The notes: a model not told the origin generated them from the letters alone. A stretch of DNA of 64,000 nucleotides from CAYRYU01 sp964428355 (GCA_964428355.1 CAYRYU010000021.1:1-64000), one strand, 5' to 3'. Shown: positions 1-9,103, numbered from the stretch's first letter. Numbers and translations: made by a program.

Positions 1-297
1 AAGGAAAGGGTCTACCTCACCAACATCCAGCAGTTCGATTTCCGCGCCTACCAGGTGGTCCTCGATTTCAAGGCAGGAAGCAGCGATCCACTCTACAAGG
101 TGACCCCAATCGAGTCCAAGGACCAGGCAAGCGCAACGACGTTCGTCACCCTCCGCGTGCACAACAAGATCGATGAGGCGGGTAGCCGCCGTGACGAAGA
201 ACTGGACGTTGTTTCGAAGTTCTACAGCCGGGTCCGCCTTGCGGAAGCCACTTATCCGGGGTATTTCAGCATGGTCGACGAAGACGGATCTTTCTGA
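1..297 (+). CDS. Hypothetical protein, C-terminal part (starts before the window)
   Basis: An open frame enters from the left edge and stops with TGA at 295-297, giving about 98 visible residues. The visible part is mixed alpha/beta in composition, without cysteine clusters, membrane segments or a motif I recognise; it ends in an acidic stretch (MVDEDGSF). The next gene begins three bases after the stop, so the two are probably co-transcribed and functionally linked. I cannot assign a function. Confidence 0.55.
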   Translation, partial: KERVYLTNIQQFDFRAYQVVLDFKAGSSDPLYKVTPIESKDQASATTFVTLRVHNKIDEAGSRRDEELDVVSKFYSRVRLAEATYPGYFSMVDEDGSF

Positions 298-299
298 CG

Positions 300-1085
300 A
301 TGGAAAACTCCCGCTGGCCGGTCGTACTGATCACGATCATCCTGATCGGTCTCATCTACAACTTCCTGAACACGATCTTCAAATCGGATATCAAGAGGTT
401 CTCCCACGACCGGATCTACGTTGACTACCAGACCTACAAGAAACCCATCCGGAAGACCCAGGACCAACCCATGGGAGCCGGACCCATCAGCATCTCCCAC
501 CAGATGGAGCTCGCCGCGAGATCCCGAAACCGGGGCCGGGCCGAGTCATCCCTGAAAGCCTACATGGCGGTGGCAAGCCGGTTCGCCGAAAGAGCGGCCC
601 AGGCTGACGGCGCAAAACCCATCCCCCCTTCCAACTCCCCGGCCTATGAAGAGGTCCGACGGCTCGCCTCGGTGAAATTCCCCGAGGAAACGATGGGGCG
701 GCTCCTCCTTCAGAAGGGGCATTACGAACGTGCGCTCACCGTTTTCAACGAGATCCTGGCCAATGTCCCCGAAGCCGACCTGTACCATCGGGTCCAGTTG
801 TACGATCTGATCGGGGAATGCTACTTCGCCACCAAGAACTACGACGGTTATCTCCAGTACAAGACAAAATTCGTGGAATACCAAAAGAAGTTCCGCGACA
901 TTTTCGCCCAGGTGAACCCCAAGGCCGCCGCCGAAATGCAGGTCTGGGTCAAGGTCGAGGATGCGAGCCAGTTCCTCCTGAGGCTGAACTCCACCCTCGA
1001 GCGTTCCGACAAGTCCCCGGAAGAAAAGGAAGCCATGCGGAAAAGGGCCGAACTCGACCTCCAGATCGCCCGCTCGGCAAACTAG
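300..1085 (+). CDS. Membrane-anchored protein with TPR-like helices
   Basis: The 261-residue product starts with one hydrophobic segment (about residues 7-24, VVLITIILIGLIYNFLN) that looks like an uncleaved N-terminal anchor, so most of the protein probably lies outside the cytoplasm. Residues about 130-190 contain helical pairs of tetratricopeptide type (GRLLLQKGHYERALTVFNEI, then GECYFATKNYDGYLQYKTKF), a fold used for protein-protein contacts. The C-terminus is charged and helical. It follows the preceding gene by two bases, which indicates an operon. No enzymatic motif is visible; a scaffold role in the envelope is an inference. Confidence 0.6.
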   Translation: MENSRWPVVLITIILIGLIYNFLNTIFKSDIKRFSHDRIYVDYQTYKKPIRKTQDQPMGAGPISISHQMELAARSRNRGRAESSLKAYMAVASRFAERAAQADGAKPIPPSNSPAYEEVRRLASVKFPEETMGRLLLQKGHYERALTVFNEILANVPEADLYHRVQLYDLIGECYFATKNYDGYLQYKTKFVEYQKKFRDIFAQVNPKAAAEMQVWVKVEDASQFLLRLNSTLERSDKSPEEKEAMRKRAELDLQIARSAN

Positions 1086-1155
1086 CCCGGTGTCAACATT
1101 GGCTTTGGAATAGACTGTCCATGCAGGGGCGGGGAACTCGGAAACCCCACCCTGG

Positions 1156-1328
1156 GTTCACCACAAAGACACGAAGGTCACCAAGAGCACCAAGGGAAAG
1201 GCCGTAGGGCCGATGTTTTTGCCCGGGGTCTGCCAAGAGTTCATCCGGCACCAGGCGCAAAGGAGGGTTGGTTCGATTTCCAGGCCACCTTCGTGATCTT
1301 CGTGCTCTTTGGTGCCTTTGTGTTGATC
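1156..1328. repeat. Palindromic dispersed repeat (CACCACAAAGACAC type), copy 1
   Basis: The left arm (about 1156-1196) reads TTCACCACAAAGACACGAAG and continues with CACCAAGAGCACCAAGG. The right arm (about 1287-1328) is an imperfect reverse complement of it. This A/C-rich 'ACCAAAGACACCAAGG' repeat type is widely scattered in environmental bacterial genomes. A second copy of the same design lies at 12333-12453. The stretch 1086-1407 holds no gene that I can support apart from this element and the pnp terminator. Confidence 0.6.
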
Positions 1329-1345
1329 TCCCGTGAGAAGAGAAA

Positions 1346-1370
1346 TCCCCCTGCCCATTGGGCGGGGGGA
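1346..1370 (-). terminator. Probable terminator of rpsO-pnp
   Basis: An 11-bp hairpin (TCCCCCTGCCC / GGGCGGGGGGA, three-base loop) lies 38 bases past the pnp stop on the minus strand and is followed there by the T-rich tract ATTTCTCTT. Confidence 0.55.
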
Positions 1371-1407
1371 CTTTCAGATACTTGCGGTTTTTCCGGGAAG
1401 GGAGGTG

Positions 1408-3543
1408 TTACTCTCCCCTGGGTTTCGCGACGGCGGCGGCTTGGGGCTCCATGAGGGCTTTCTTGGAGAGGTTGACCCGGCCCTGGGAATCGATCTCGAT
1501 GACCTTCACGGTTACTTCGTCACCGATGTTGACGACATCCTCGACCCGGTTGACCCGGGCGTGGTCGAGCTGGCTGATATGGATCATTCCTTCGATCCCG
1601 GGCAGGATCTCAACGAAAGCGCCGAACTTCATGATGCGCTTGACCTTGCCGGTATAGCTCTTTCCAACTTCGGCGTCCTCGGTGAGCTGGCGGATCATGA
1701 AGACGGCCTTCTCGGTAGCCGCGGCATCCGGGCTGATGATCATGATGCGGCCGTCATCCTCGGTGTCGATCTGGACCTTGGTCTCCTCCTGGAGTTTCCG
1801 GATGGTCTTTCCGCCCGGACCTATGACGTTCCGGATCTTCTCGGGATCGATCTCGATGGTTACGATCCGGGGGGCGAAGGGTGAGAGCTGCCCACGGGGT
1901 TGCGTGATCGTCTCCGCCATCTTGTTGAGAATGTGGAAACGCCCTTCGCGCGCCTGGTTCAGCGCATTCCGCATGATCTCGAGGGTAACGCCGAGGATCT
2001 TGATGTCCATTTGGAGGGCAGTGACTCCCTTGGTGGTTCCGGCAACCTTGAAATCCATGTCTCCGAAGTGGTCTTCGTCACCCAGGATGTCGCTGAGGAC
2101 CTTGTAGTTGTCGCCTTCCTTGATCAGCCCCATGGCGATCCCGGCAACGGGGGACTTGATGGGGACGCCCGCATCCATCAGGGCAAGGCTTCCCGAACAG
2201 ACCGAGGCCATCGAGGAGCTTCCGTTGCTCGAGAGGATTTCGCTTACGACCCGGATCGTATAGGGGAACTGGAGGCTGTCGGGAAGAACCCTCGAGAGAG
2301 CCCGCTCGGCAAGGGCGCCATGGCCGATCTCGCGACGCCCCGGACCCCTGAGGGGTTTGGTCTCGCCGGTCGAGAACGGGGGAAAGTTGTAATGAAGCAG
2401 GAACTGCTTCTTGTACTCCTCATCGATCCCGTCGATGATCTGGGAATCGGACTGCGCGCCGAGGGTGACGATCCCGAGGGATTGGGTCTGGCCCCGGGTG
2501 AAGAGGGCGGAACCATGGGTTCTGGGAAGGAAACCCACTGCACTGGTGATGGGGCGGATATCGGTGAGGCCCCGGCCGTCGATCCGGCGGCTGTCCTGGA
2601 GGATCATCCGACGCATCTCCGTCTGGATGGTGTTTTCAAGAATGGCTTTGGCCTTCTTGCCCATCTCGGGAGCCTGGGTTTCCCCGTATTTCTCGAGGAG
2701 CCCCGCATCGAGCTTTTCTTCCAGAGCGTGGAACTTGTTCTTCCGCTCGGTCTTTTCGGCCGTCATCAGGGCATCTTTCACGTCACCGAAGACGCGGTCA
2801 CGGACGAAATTCTCGAGTTCCGCGTTGGGCTCGGGGGGTTGAACGGCGGCCTTTGTCCGGCCCAGTTTCCGCGCGAGTTCCTGCTGGGAGGCGACCAGCT
2901 TTTTGATGTTCTGGTGGGCGAATCCGAGGGCCTCCACGAGTTCCTCCTCGGAAAGCTCCTGGGAACCGGACTCGACCATGGTGATCGCCTGCTCAGTCCC
3001 CGCGACGACCATGTCGAGGGAGCTGGCTTCGATCTGGGCGACGGATGGGTTGAGAATGAGCTTACCATCGATCTTTCCGACCCTGACTGCGCCGATCGGA
3101 TTGGTGAATGGAATCGTCGAGATGAGAAGGGCGCAACTCGCGGCGTTCATCGCCAGGATATCGACCTGGTTGAGCAGGTCGTAGGAAAGGACGTAGGAAA
3201 CGATCTGGACCTCGTTGAAGAAATTGTCGGGGAACAGGGGGCGAAGCGGCCGGTCGATGAGACGGCTGGTCAGGATCTCCTTCCCGGTCGGGCGACCTTC
3301 ACGCTTGAAGAACCCTCCCGGAATCCGGCCAGCGGCGTAGGTCTTCTCGAAGTAATCGACGGTAAGGGGGAGGAAATCGCATCCCTCCCTTACCTGCTTG
3401 CTGGCGACCGCGGTCGCGATTACCACGGAGTCTCCGCATCGTGTGACGACGGCTCCGTCAGCCTGACCGGCCATGAGACCGGTTTCGAAAGTGATCGTGT
3501 GGGTTTCGAGGGAACAAGCGGTGATCTGTATATTATGTTCCAT
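1408..3543 (-). CDS. pnp: Polyribonucleotide nucleotidyltransferase (PNPase)
   Basis: This 711-residue protein is full length for PNPase, the phosphorolytic 3'-5' exoribonuclease of the RNA degradosome. It shows the two RNase PH-like cores, with the catalytic-core signature in the second (GDEDHFGDMDFKVAGT, about residues 487-502). A KH domain follows with the GPGG loop (about residue 562), and then a C-terminal S1 domain (YTGKVKRIMKFGAFVEILPG... HISQL). The tail after S1 is short. rpsO lies 8 bases upstream in the same direction, the classic rpsO-pnp arrangement. Confidence 0.97.
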   Translation of the reverse strand: MEHNIQITACSLETHTITFETGLMAGQADGAVVTRCGDSVVIATAVASKQVREGCDFLPLTVDYFEKTYAAGRIPGGFFKREGRPTGKEILTSRLIDRPLRPLFPDNFFNEVQIVSYVLSYDLLNQVDILAMNAASCALLISTIPFTNPIGAVRVGKIDGKLILNPSVAQIEASSLDMVVAGTEQAITMVESGSQELSEEELVEALGFAHQNIKKLVASQQELARKLGRTKAAVQPPEPNAELENFVRDRVFGDVKDALMTAEKTERKNKFHALEEKLDAGLLEKYGETQAPEMGKKAKAILENTIQTEMRRMILQDSRRIDGRGLTDIRPITSAVGFLPRTHGSALFTRGQTQSLGIVTLGAQSDSQIIDGIDEEYKKQFLLHYNFPPFSTGETKPLRGPGRREIGHGALAERALSRVLPDSLQFPYTIRVVSEILSSNGSSSMASVCSGSLALMDAGVPIKSPVAGIAMGLIKEGDNYKVLSDILGDEDHFGDMDFKVAGTTKGVTALQMDIKILGVTLEIMRNALNQAREGRFHILNKMAETITQPRGQLSPFAPRIVTIEIDPEKIRNVIGPGGKTIRKLQEETKVQIDTEDDGRIMIISPDAAATEKAVFMIRQLTEDAEVGKSYTGKVKRIMKFGAFVEILPGIEGMIHISQLDHARVNRVEDVVNIGDEVTVKVIEIDSQGRVNLSKKALMEPQAAAVAKPRGE

Positions 3544-3551
3544 TACTGACC

Positions 3552-3821
3552 TTACCGGCGGATCCCGAGGCGCTTGATCAGGGTCTGGTATCTCTCGAAA
3601 TCCTTGCCCTTGAGATAGTTGAGATGCCGTTTCCGGGCCCCGATCATCTTGAGAAGACCGCGGCGGGAGTGATGGTCTTTGGGGTTCTTCTCGAAGTGGG
3701 ACGCCAGGTTGTTGATCCGGTTGGTCAACACGGCAACCTGGACTTCCGGCGAACCGGTGTCGTTGTCGGAGGTCCTGAAATCCTGGATGACCTGGGTTTT
3801 CTTTTCCTTGGTGATGGACAT
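3552..3821 (-). CDS. rpsO: 30S ribosomal protein S15
   Basis: The 89-residue product matches S15 along its length. It includes the DTGSPEVQVAVLTNRI segment and the HSRRGLLKMIGARKRHLNYL signature, which contact 16S rRNA in the central domain of the small subunit. I chose the start MSITKEKK because AAGGAG lies seven bases before it; an in-frame ATG 12 codons upstream would add a non-conserved extension. It heads the rpsO-pnp operon. The promoter region probably runs into the N gap that begins 75 bases upstream. Confidence 0.96.
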   Translation of the reverse strand: MSITKEKKTQVIQDFRTSDNDTGSPEVQVAVLTNRINNLASHFEKNPKDHHSRRGLLKMIGARKRHLNYLKGKDFERYQTLIKRLGIRR

Positions 3822-3896
3822 GGCTGACTCCTTGCTTTGTCGAAATCGTAGGTCCAAGCCTCGACTCTACGGTACGAACCTAGGCCTACGGTCTTG

Positions 3897-3996
3897 NNNN
3901 NNNNNNNNNNNNNNNNNNNNNNNNNNNNNNNNNNNNNNNNNNNNNNNNNNNNNNNNNNNNNNNNNNNNNNNNNNNNNNNNNNNNNNNNNNNNNNNN
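3897..3996. other. Assembly gap (100 N)
   Basis: A run of exactly 100 N, the default size used by scaffolders when the true distance is unknown. It separates the rpsO upstream region from the promoter of the RNA methyltransferase. The flanking sequences do not overlap each other. Confidence 0.95.
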
Positions 3997-4001
3997 CCCG
4001 G

Positions 4002-4030
4002 TTGCGAAATTTCACATAAACACGTATCAT
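4002..4030 (+). promoter_or_regulatory. Sigma-70-type promoter of the RNA methyltransferase
   Basis: TTGCGA (4002-4007) and TATCAT (4025-4030) are separated by 17 bases, 100 bases before the ATG at 4131. The same TTGCGA box occurs in the promoter predicted at 45882-45910. Confidence 0.5.
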
Positions 4031-4130
4031 TGGAGGCGAATCCGGGCGATTTCCGCGGAGAAGCTTCCCGCGGGAGGCGTGTCATCCCGCTTGCCCGGCC
4101 AAAGAATTTTCGGAAGGAAAACGAGACCTA

Positions 4131-5420
4131 ATGGAAACTGTCACCATCGAAAAGATGACCTATGGAATCGATTCACTCGGACACATCGACGGAAAGGTCG
4201 TCTTCGTCCCCTATGGGGCGCCCCGCGAAACAGCGGAAATCGACATCAAGGAAACCCGGAACGATTACCTTCGCGGAAACGTGACCAAGGTCATCAACCC
4301 CTCCCCTTTTCGCCAGAAATCCCCCTGCCCCAACTTCCCCGAATGCGGGGGATGCCACTGGCTGCACCTCTTCCCTGAAACCCAACGGTGCGAGAAGGAG
4401 GCATACCTCAACTTCCTGCTCAGGCCTCTCTCACCCGCGACCGTGTTTCCCCTCGAGGCCCTTCCCCCCAACGGTTACCGGAACAAGATGGAGCTCAAGG
4501 TCCATGTCGACGAAACCGGGAACGGGTCCCGAAAGGTCACTCTCGGGAACTACCGTTACCGGTCTCATGACGTGGTTCCCCTCGAGGGCTGCGTGGTACA
4601 GTGCCCACCGAACATGGTTCTCTACGGCGCGTTGAACGACTTTTATTCCCAGGATTCGAACATCGCACTGGCGCGGAACACCGAAGAGATAATCGTCCGG
4701 ACTCTCGGTCCTCAGCAACAGAGCCTGATTTCGCTCAAAGCCCCTCCCGACGAGGAAATGCTCAATTCGTTCAGGGGCTTCTTCGAAGCCCAGGACTCCC
4801 TTGCCCGCCTGGAGATCGTCTCGAAGAACACCTCTTTTCTGACCCTCATGCGCGAGAAGCCTCCTTTCTCGTTCATGAAGAAGAACTGGTCGGTCTCCCC
4901 CAGATCCTTCTTCCAGAACAATCTCGAAGGGGCTGAAGCGATATATTTCACGCTCCTTTCGATCTACGAAGCGGCCCCGCAAAAGGGGAAGTTCATCGAC
5001 CTCTATTGTGGAATCGGCGTCCAGACGGCTCTTCTGGAGTCGAGGTTCGAGGAGGTTGTGGCAGTGGAGTCGAACGAGGATTCCTACCAGGATGCCCTGA
5101 AGAACCAGAGACCCCGGACTCCTCCCCGAACCCGGTTCATCTGCCGGAAAGCCGAAACCATCTTCGGAACCCCCCTGACCAAGGGCGTCATCGCCGCTCT
5201 CCATATGAACCCGCCCCGGACGGGGGTTTCCCCCCGGGTGATGCGCGGGCTTTCCGGCATCAAACCCCGCATAATGACCTATCTATCATGCAATCCGCTG
5301 ACCTTCAAACGAGATGCCCAGGCCATCATCCAGATGGGTTACCGTCTGGAGCAGGTCCACGCATTCGACCTGTTCCCCGGAACCTTCCACCTCGAGATCC
5401 TGGGCACCTTCACGCGCTGA
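4131..5420 (+). CDS. 23S rRNA/tRNA uracil-5-methyltransferase, TrmA/RlmD (RumA) family
   Basis: The 429-residue enzyme has the family layout: an N-terminal TRAM RNA-binding domain (about 1-55), a [4Fe-4S] site (CPNFPECGGC at about 65-74 with a later cysteine in PLEGC), and a C-terminal methyltransferase. The SAM-binding loop is FIDLYCGIGVQT and the catalytic cysteine lies in SCNPLTFKRDA near residue 387. It should transfer a methyl group from SAM to C5 of a uridine in rRNA or tRNA; which site cannot be read from the sequence. The usual DPPRxG motif reads NPPRTG here, so the aspartate is replaced by asparagine. Confidence 0.88.
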   Translation: METVTIEKMTYGIDSLGHIDGKVVFVPYGAPRETAEIDIKETRNDYLRGNVTKVINPSPFRQKSPCPNFPECGGCHWLHLFPETQRCEKEAYLNFLLRPLSPATVFPLEALPPNGYRNKMELKVHVDETGNGSRKVTLGNYRYRSHDVVPLEGCVVQCPPNMVLYGALNDFYSQDSNIALARNTEEIIVRTLGPQQQSLISLKAPPDEEMLNSFRGFFEAQDSLARLEIVSKNTSFLTLMREKPPFSFMKKNWSVSPRSFFQNNLEGAEAIYFTLLSIYEAAPQKGKFIDLYCGIGVQTALLESRFEEVVAVESNEDSYQDALKNQRPRTPPRTRFICRKAETIFGTPLTKGVIAALHMNPPRTGVSPRVMRGLSGIKPRIMTYLSCNPLTFKRDAQAIIQMGYRLEQVHAFDLFPGTFHLEILGTFTR

Positions 5421-5446
5421 GGAATTAACGGTCCAGGAGGTTCGCA

Positions 5447-6988
5447 ATCTCTCCCCTCTTCAACCTGTCCCCGCCTGTCAAGCCGCTTCCGCAGAAGATC
5501 CTCATCATCGAGGATGACCCGGATACGAGTCACCTGCTGCAGCAGACCCTGACGGACGAGAATTTCGTCGTCAGGCAGGCCTTTGACGGTTCCGAGGGGG
5601 TAAAAGCGCTTTTCGAGTTCGAGCCCGACATCGTGCTTCTCGACATCATGATGCCCGACATCGACGGACTCGAGATCTGCCACAGGATCAGAGCGGACGA
5701 GCGGACCAGGAACCTTCCCGTCCTCATCCTTACCGCGAAAGACTCCCTATCCGAGAAGATGAAGGGCTTCAAAGCGGGAGGGGATGACTACCTCACGAAA
5801 CCTTTCGCCATCGGCGAACTTCTTGCGCGGATCAGGGCTCATCTCCGGATCAGGGAGCTCAACAAGAACTTCGCCCTCGCCGAAGAGCGCTACCGGATTC
5901 TGACCGAGAACCTTGCCGACGGAATCATCCTTCTCTCCCCGACATTCGAGCTCCTCTACCACAACTCGAGATTTCTTGATATCGCGAAGGGAAGAACCGT
6001 AGAGCCTTTGACAGGCCGGATCCTGCAGGAACTGTTCCCGCTTTCCGATCTTTTCCAAGAGATCTCCCGGCTCCTCGACGACGTGACCAAGGACAGCCAG
6101 TCGCACACCAGGGACGTCCAGATCTCGGCAAGCAACCACGGCACGATCCACCTCGAGATCGCGGCTCTGCCCATCAAGAACGAATTTCACCAGATCGAGA
6201 TGTTCCAGGTCGTGATCCGGGATGTCACCCAGAGACGGAAAATGGAGGAAGCTCTGATCCAGGCTGAGAAGATCAACTCCCTTGGCATCCTGACGGCGGG
6301 AATCGCGCACGAGGTTAACAACCCCCTGACAGGCATCTCGAACGCGATCCAGATCCTCCAGAAGGGGGAGGTGGGCCGGAGGCGGCAGGTGGAGATCTGC
6401 GATCTGATTCTCACCCACATCAACCGGATCGCGAACATCGTGAAGGATCTCCGCATCTTCGCCTGCCCGCAGGGTGTGACTCCCGAGATCTTCACGCTTC
6501 ACGACGTAATCACCGAAACGATTGCCCTGGCCCGCTATCAGAGCGAGCAGAATCTGATCGAGTTCGAATGGACCGCGCCCCCTGGTCCTCCTCTTTCGCT
6601 GTTCGGAGACCGCAACCAGTTCCAGCAGGTATTGATCAACCTCGTCGTCAACGCCATCGAAGCGATCCAAAAGAGGGGAAAGATCTCGATCGTCCTGGAA
6701 CGAAAGGATACCTCGGCAGTCATCATGGTCGAGGATACCGGTTCAGGGATTCCCGCCCATCAATTGTCGCGGATCTTCGATCCTTTCTTCACCACGAAAC
6801 GGAACTGGAAGGGAACGGGCCTCGGACTGGCGGTTTCCTTCCGCATCATCCAGCTGTTCAAAGGTTCGATCACGGTTCAGAGCACGGTGGGAAAGGGCTC
6901 ACGCTTCACCGTCTCGGTTCCGCTGTATCAGGAATCTTCCCGCGTGAAACCGGTCCCCAAGGAGCCCGAAACTCCACACACCAACTGA
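5447..6988 (+). CDS. Receiver-PAS-histidine kinase with a non-standard (ATC?) start
   Basis: About 513 residues. An N-terminal receiver domain (KILIIEDD, phospho-acceptor Asp in LLDIMMPD, then LTAKD and KPF) is followed by a PAS domain (YRILTENLADGIILL...) and a kinase core with the H-box AGIAHEVNNPLTG, the N-box NLVVNAIEAI and the G-boxes DTGSGIP and GTGLGLAV. The receiver needs to begin near 5492, yet between the in-frame stop at 5426-5428 and that point there is no ATG, GTG or TTG. A perfect AGGAGG at 5435-5440 stands six bases before an in-frame ATC at 5447, so I placed the start there. A CTG at 5465 or a base-call error are the alternatives. It lies 26 bases after the methyltransferase gene, probably in the same transcript. 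It is a likely intermediate of a phosphorelay; input and output are unknown. Confidence 0.82.
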   Translation: MSPLFNLSPPVKPLPQKILIIEDDPDTSHLLQQTLTDENFVVRQAFDGSEGVKALFEFEPDIVLLDIMMPDIDGLEICHRIRADERTRNLPVLILTAKDSLSEKMKGFKAGGDDYLTKPFAIGELLARIRAHLRIRELNKNFALAEERYRILTENLADGIILLSPTFELLYHNSRFLDIAKGRTVEPLTGRILQELFPLSDLFQEISRLLDDVTKDSQSHTRDVQISASNHGTIHLEIAALPIKNEFHQIEMFQVVIRDVTQRRKMEEALIQAEKINSLGILTAGIAHEVNNPLTGISNAIQILQKGEVGRRRQVEICDLILTHINRIANIVKDLRIFACPQGVTPEIFTLHDVITETIALARYQSEQNLIEFEWTAPPGPPLSLFGDRNQFQQVLINLVVNAIEAIQKRGKISIVLERKDTSAVIMVEDTGSGIPAHQLSRIFDPFFTTKRNWKGTGLGLAVSFRIIQLFKGSITVQSTVGKGSRFTVSVPLYQESSRVKPVPKEPETPHTN

Positions 6989-7078
6989 TTCCCCCGGAGT
7001 GGCCGGGAGGGGTTCCCGAAACATTCGCCCGGGGCGCACAGCCTGCGGAAGCAACAGGAGCAAAAGTTTCCAGGATTC

Positions 7079-8068
7079 TCAGGAGCGGCTGACCGCGGCT
7101 TCCTTCAGCAGTTTCCCGAAGTTTTCCCAACCCACGACCTTTTTGGCCTGACGACAGGCGTTCCGCCCCTTTCCCGTGGTTTCGTCGGGGCGGGAAAACG
7201 CGGCCCTCATCGCGTTTCTCAGGGAAACCTCCTCGACTTCGCCCACACTGCATTCGGGTGAATCGGGGAAAAGGCGTCCCGCTGGAACCACGGTCATCCT
7301 GACGGGAAGCGGGAATCCGGTTTCCTCCCGGAGGCCCGCGAGCTCCCGGAGGGGTTCCGGACCGATTACGGGAAGCCCGCATGCCATGGCTTCCATGACG
7401 GGAAGTCCCGTCGTGAAAGAGCGGTTTCCGTTCACCAGAACGTCGCAGGAAGCCACCAGTCTCGCGTAATCCTTTTCCGGCAGGAGTTGGGAAATGACGG
7501 TAACCTCAGGGAACATCCTGTTCAATCCGCCCAGGCGGCGTACGAGATCCGGGATCTCGTACGGGAGGTGCTTTTTCATCTTGGGAAGATGGGTGAGCTT
7601 GACCACCAAACGGACATTCTCCTGCGGTTTGAACTCGGTGATAAAGGCTTTCAGGACAAGGTCCAGACCTTTCCGGAAAAGCGGGTTCCCGAGGAAGAGG
7701 AACCGGAACTCCTTTTTGTCCGGAACAAGGGTGGAGGGTCCGCCACCGGGACGAAACACCCCGTGGTCGATCCCGAGTGGAAAGCGGAACATCCGCTCCT
7801 TTCCAATTCCGTGGGAAACGCATGCCTCGAGGTGGCGGTCCGAAGGCAGAAAAAGGAGTCGGGGTTTCTTCAGGTTTTGCCATTCGGTTTGGGTGGCCAG
7901 AATGGGGTCGAAACCCGTGATCGCCCAATAATCACCCCTTTCGACGGACTCGGGCAAAGCGAAAGCGGGGGCGCAGACCACCCGCAGACGTCCGGATGGC
8001 GGCCTGTTCATGAGGGTCTCGATGAACTTCGGAAGGGGAAAACCTTCGCAGTGGAGATAGGACTTCTT
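7079..8068 (-). CDS. Glycosyltransferase, GT4-like (N-terminus lost in gap)
   Basis: About 329 residues are visible, running from the N gap to a stop at 7079. The GT-B C-terminal half is clear: FRFLFLGNPLFRKGLDLVLKAF, then SCDVLVNGNRSFTTGLPVMEAMACGLPVIGPE, the E-x7-E-like nucleotide-sugar binding stretch of family 4 enzymes. It probably adds a sugar to a surface glycan or lipid. The frame continues through the N run into the PHP gene, but the two halves have unrelated functions, so I treat them as separate genes joined by the placeholder. The beginning of this gene is inside the gap. Confidence 0.75.
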   Translation of the reverse strand, partial: KKSYLHCEGFPLPKFIETLMNRPPSGRLRVVCAPAFALPESVERGDYWAITGFDPILATQTEWQNLKKPRLLFLPSDRHLEACVSHGIGKERMFRFPLGIDHGVFRPGGGPSTLVPDKKEFRFLFLGNPLFRKGLDLVLKAFITEFKPQENVRLVVKLTHLPKMKKHLPYEIPDLVRRLGGLNRMFPEVTVISQLLPEKDYARLVASCDVLVNGNRSFTTGLPVMEAMACGLPVIGPEPLRELAGLREETGFPLPVRMTVVPAGRLFPDSPECSVGEVEEVSLRNAMRAAFSRPDETTGKGRNACRQAKKVVGWENFGKLLKEAAVSRS

Positions 8069-8168
8069 NNNNNNNNNNNNNNNNNNNNNNNNNNNNNNNN
8101 NNNNNNNNNNNNNNNNNNNNNNNNNNNNNNNNNNNNNNNNNNNNNNNNNNNNNNNNNNNNNNNNNNNN
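8069..8168. other. Assembly gap (100 N)
   Basis: A run of exactly 100 N lies between the 3' end of the PHP phosphoesterase gene and the 5' part of the glycosyltransferase gene. Both genes are truncated by it, and the true length of missing sequence is unknown. Confidence 0.95.
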
Positions 8169-8980
8169 TCCCGATCGAGCCCGAAACAACCGAACCTGCT
8201 GGAGTGCTTTCCATACTCCCCATGATAATCGCTTCCACCAGTCAAAAGAAAACCGTGATCCGCGGCGAACGTTTCAAAAAAGGAGACCTGTTCGGGCGAA
8301 TGCTCGGAATAGTATGCCTCGATTCCATCCCAGGGAAGGCCCTCGAGCCGTCCCCAGATGCCCTGCCAGTCCTGAATGAGCCCGGGGTGGGCTATCACGG
8401 CAAGCCCTCCCGCGGCCCTGATCGCCTCGATGCCCTGGGCGGCACTCAGGTGCTTTTTCGGAACGTATGCGGGACGGCCCTTCGCCAGGAATTTCTCGAA
8501 TGCCTCCTGGAAGGATTTGATCCCGCCGGTTTCGAGAAGATACCGTGCAACATGGGGACGCCCCAGAACCTTGCCGGGGTCGGCGAGAAACCTTTCCCGG
8601 AGGGGCTCCATCCGGAACCCCAGCCCTTCCAGAAGATCGAGGATCTTCAATGCGCGGGTGAACCTGAACTTCTGCTGCTCCAGGAGCATCGAACGAAGTC
8701 CGGGAGCGTCCCCGCCGACGAAAAGGCCCAGGATGTGGAGTGAATAGTCGAGGTCTGGGAAGCCGCAGGAAAGCTCGATCCCGGATACGAGGTCGACCCC
8801 GACCTCCTCCCCCGTCCGGCGGGCCTCCTCAATTCCATCGAGGGTGTCGTGGTCGGTCAGGCCAATGACCTTAAGGCCCAACTGCCCGCCAAGCCTGACC
8901 AGGTCTCCGGGGGATAGGACCCCGTCCGAAGCGGAACTGTGAACGTGAAGGTCGGCGAAAACGGTTGCGGTGGATGACAT
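8169..8980 (-). CDS. PHP-domain phosphoesterase, RNase AM/YciV (TrpH) family, C-terminus lost in gap
   Basis: About 270 residues are visible. Metal-binding motifs of the PHP fold are in place: DLHVHSSASDG, LTDHDTLDG, SGIELSCGF, the RPHVA segment, VIAHPG and GGSDYHG. This set matches the YciV/TrpH group, which includes 3',5'-nucleoside bisphosphate phosphatases and the 5'-3' exonuclease RNase AM. I chose the start at 8980 because CAGGAGCTGCAA precedes that ATG; an upstream in-frame ATG would add a non-conserved leader. Family members are around 280-290 residues, so only the tail is missing. Confidence 0.85.
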
Positions 8981-9103
8981 TTGCAGCTCCTGATGCCCAA
9001 AAGAAAATTGGGGATCGATGAATGTAGCCCAAAACGCTTCTCCCGGCAACCCCAAACTCCCGTTTTCCCGAGGTCGGTTCCGAATCCAGGTTCGGCCAAT
9101 CCT

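Noticed and set aside
1900..3549. A 549-residue open frame on the plus strand opposite pnp
   Set aside because: It is antisense to a clearly functional PNPase gene and exists because of GC-rich third positions; it has no recognisable motif or ribosome site.
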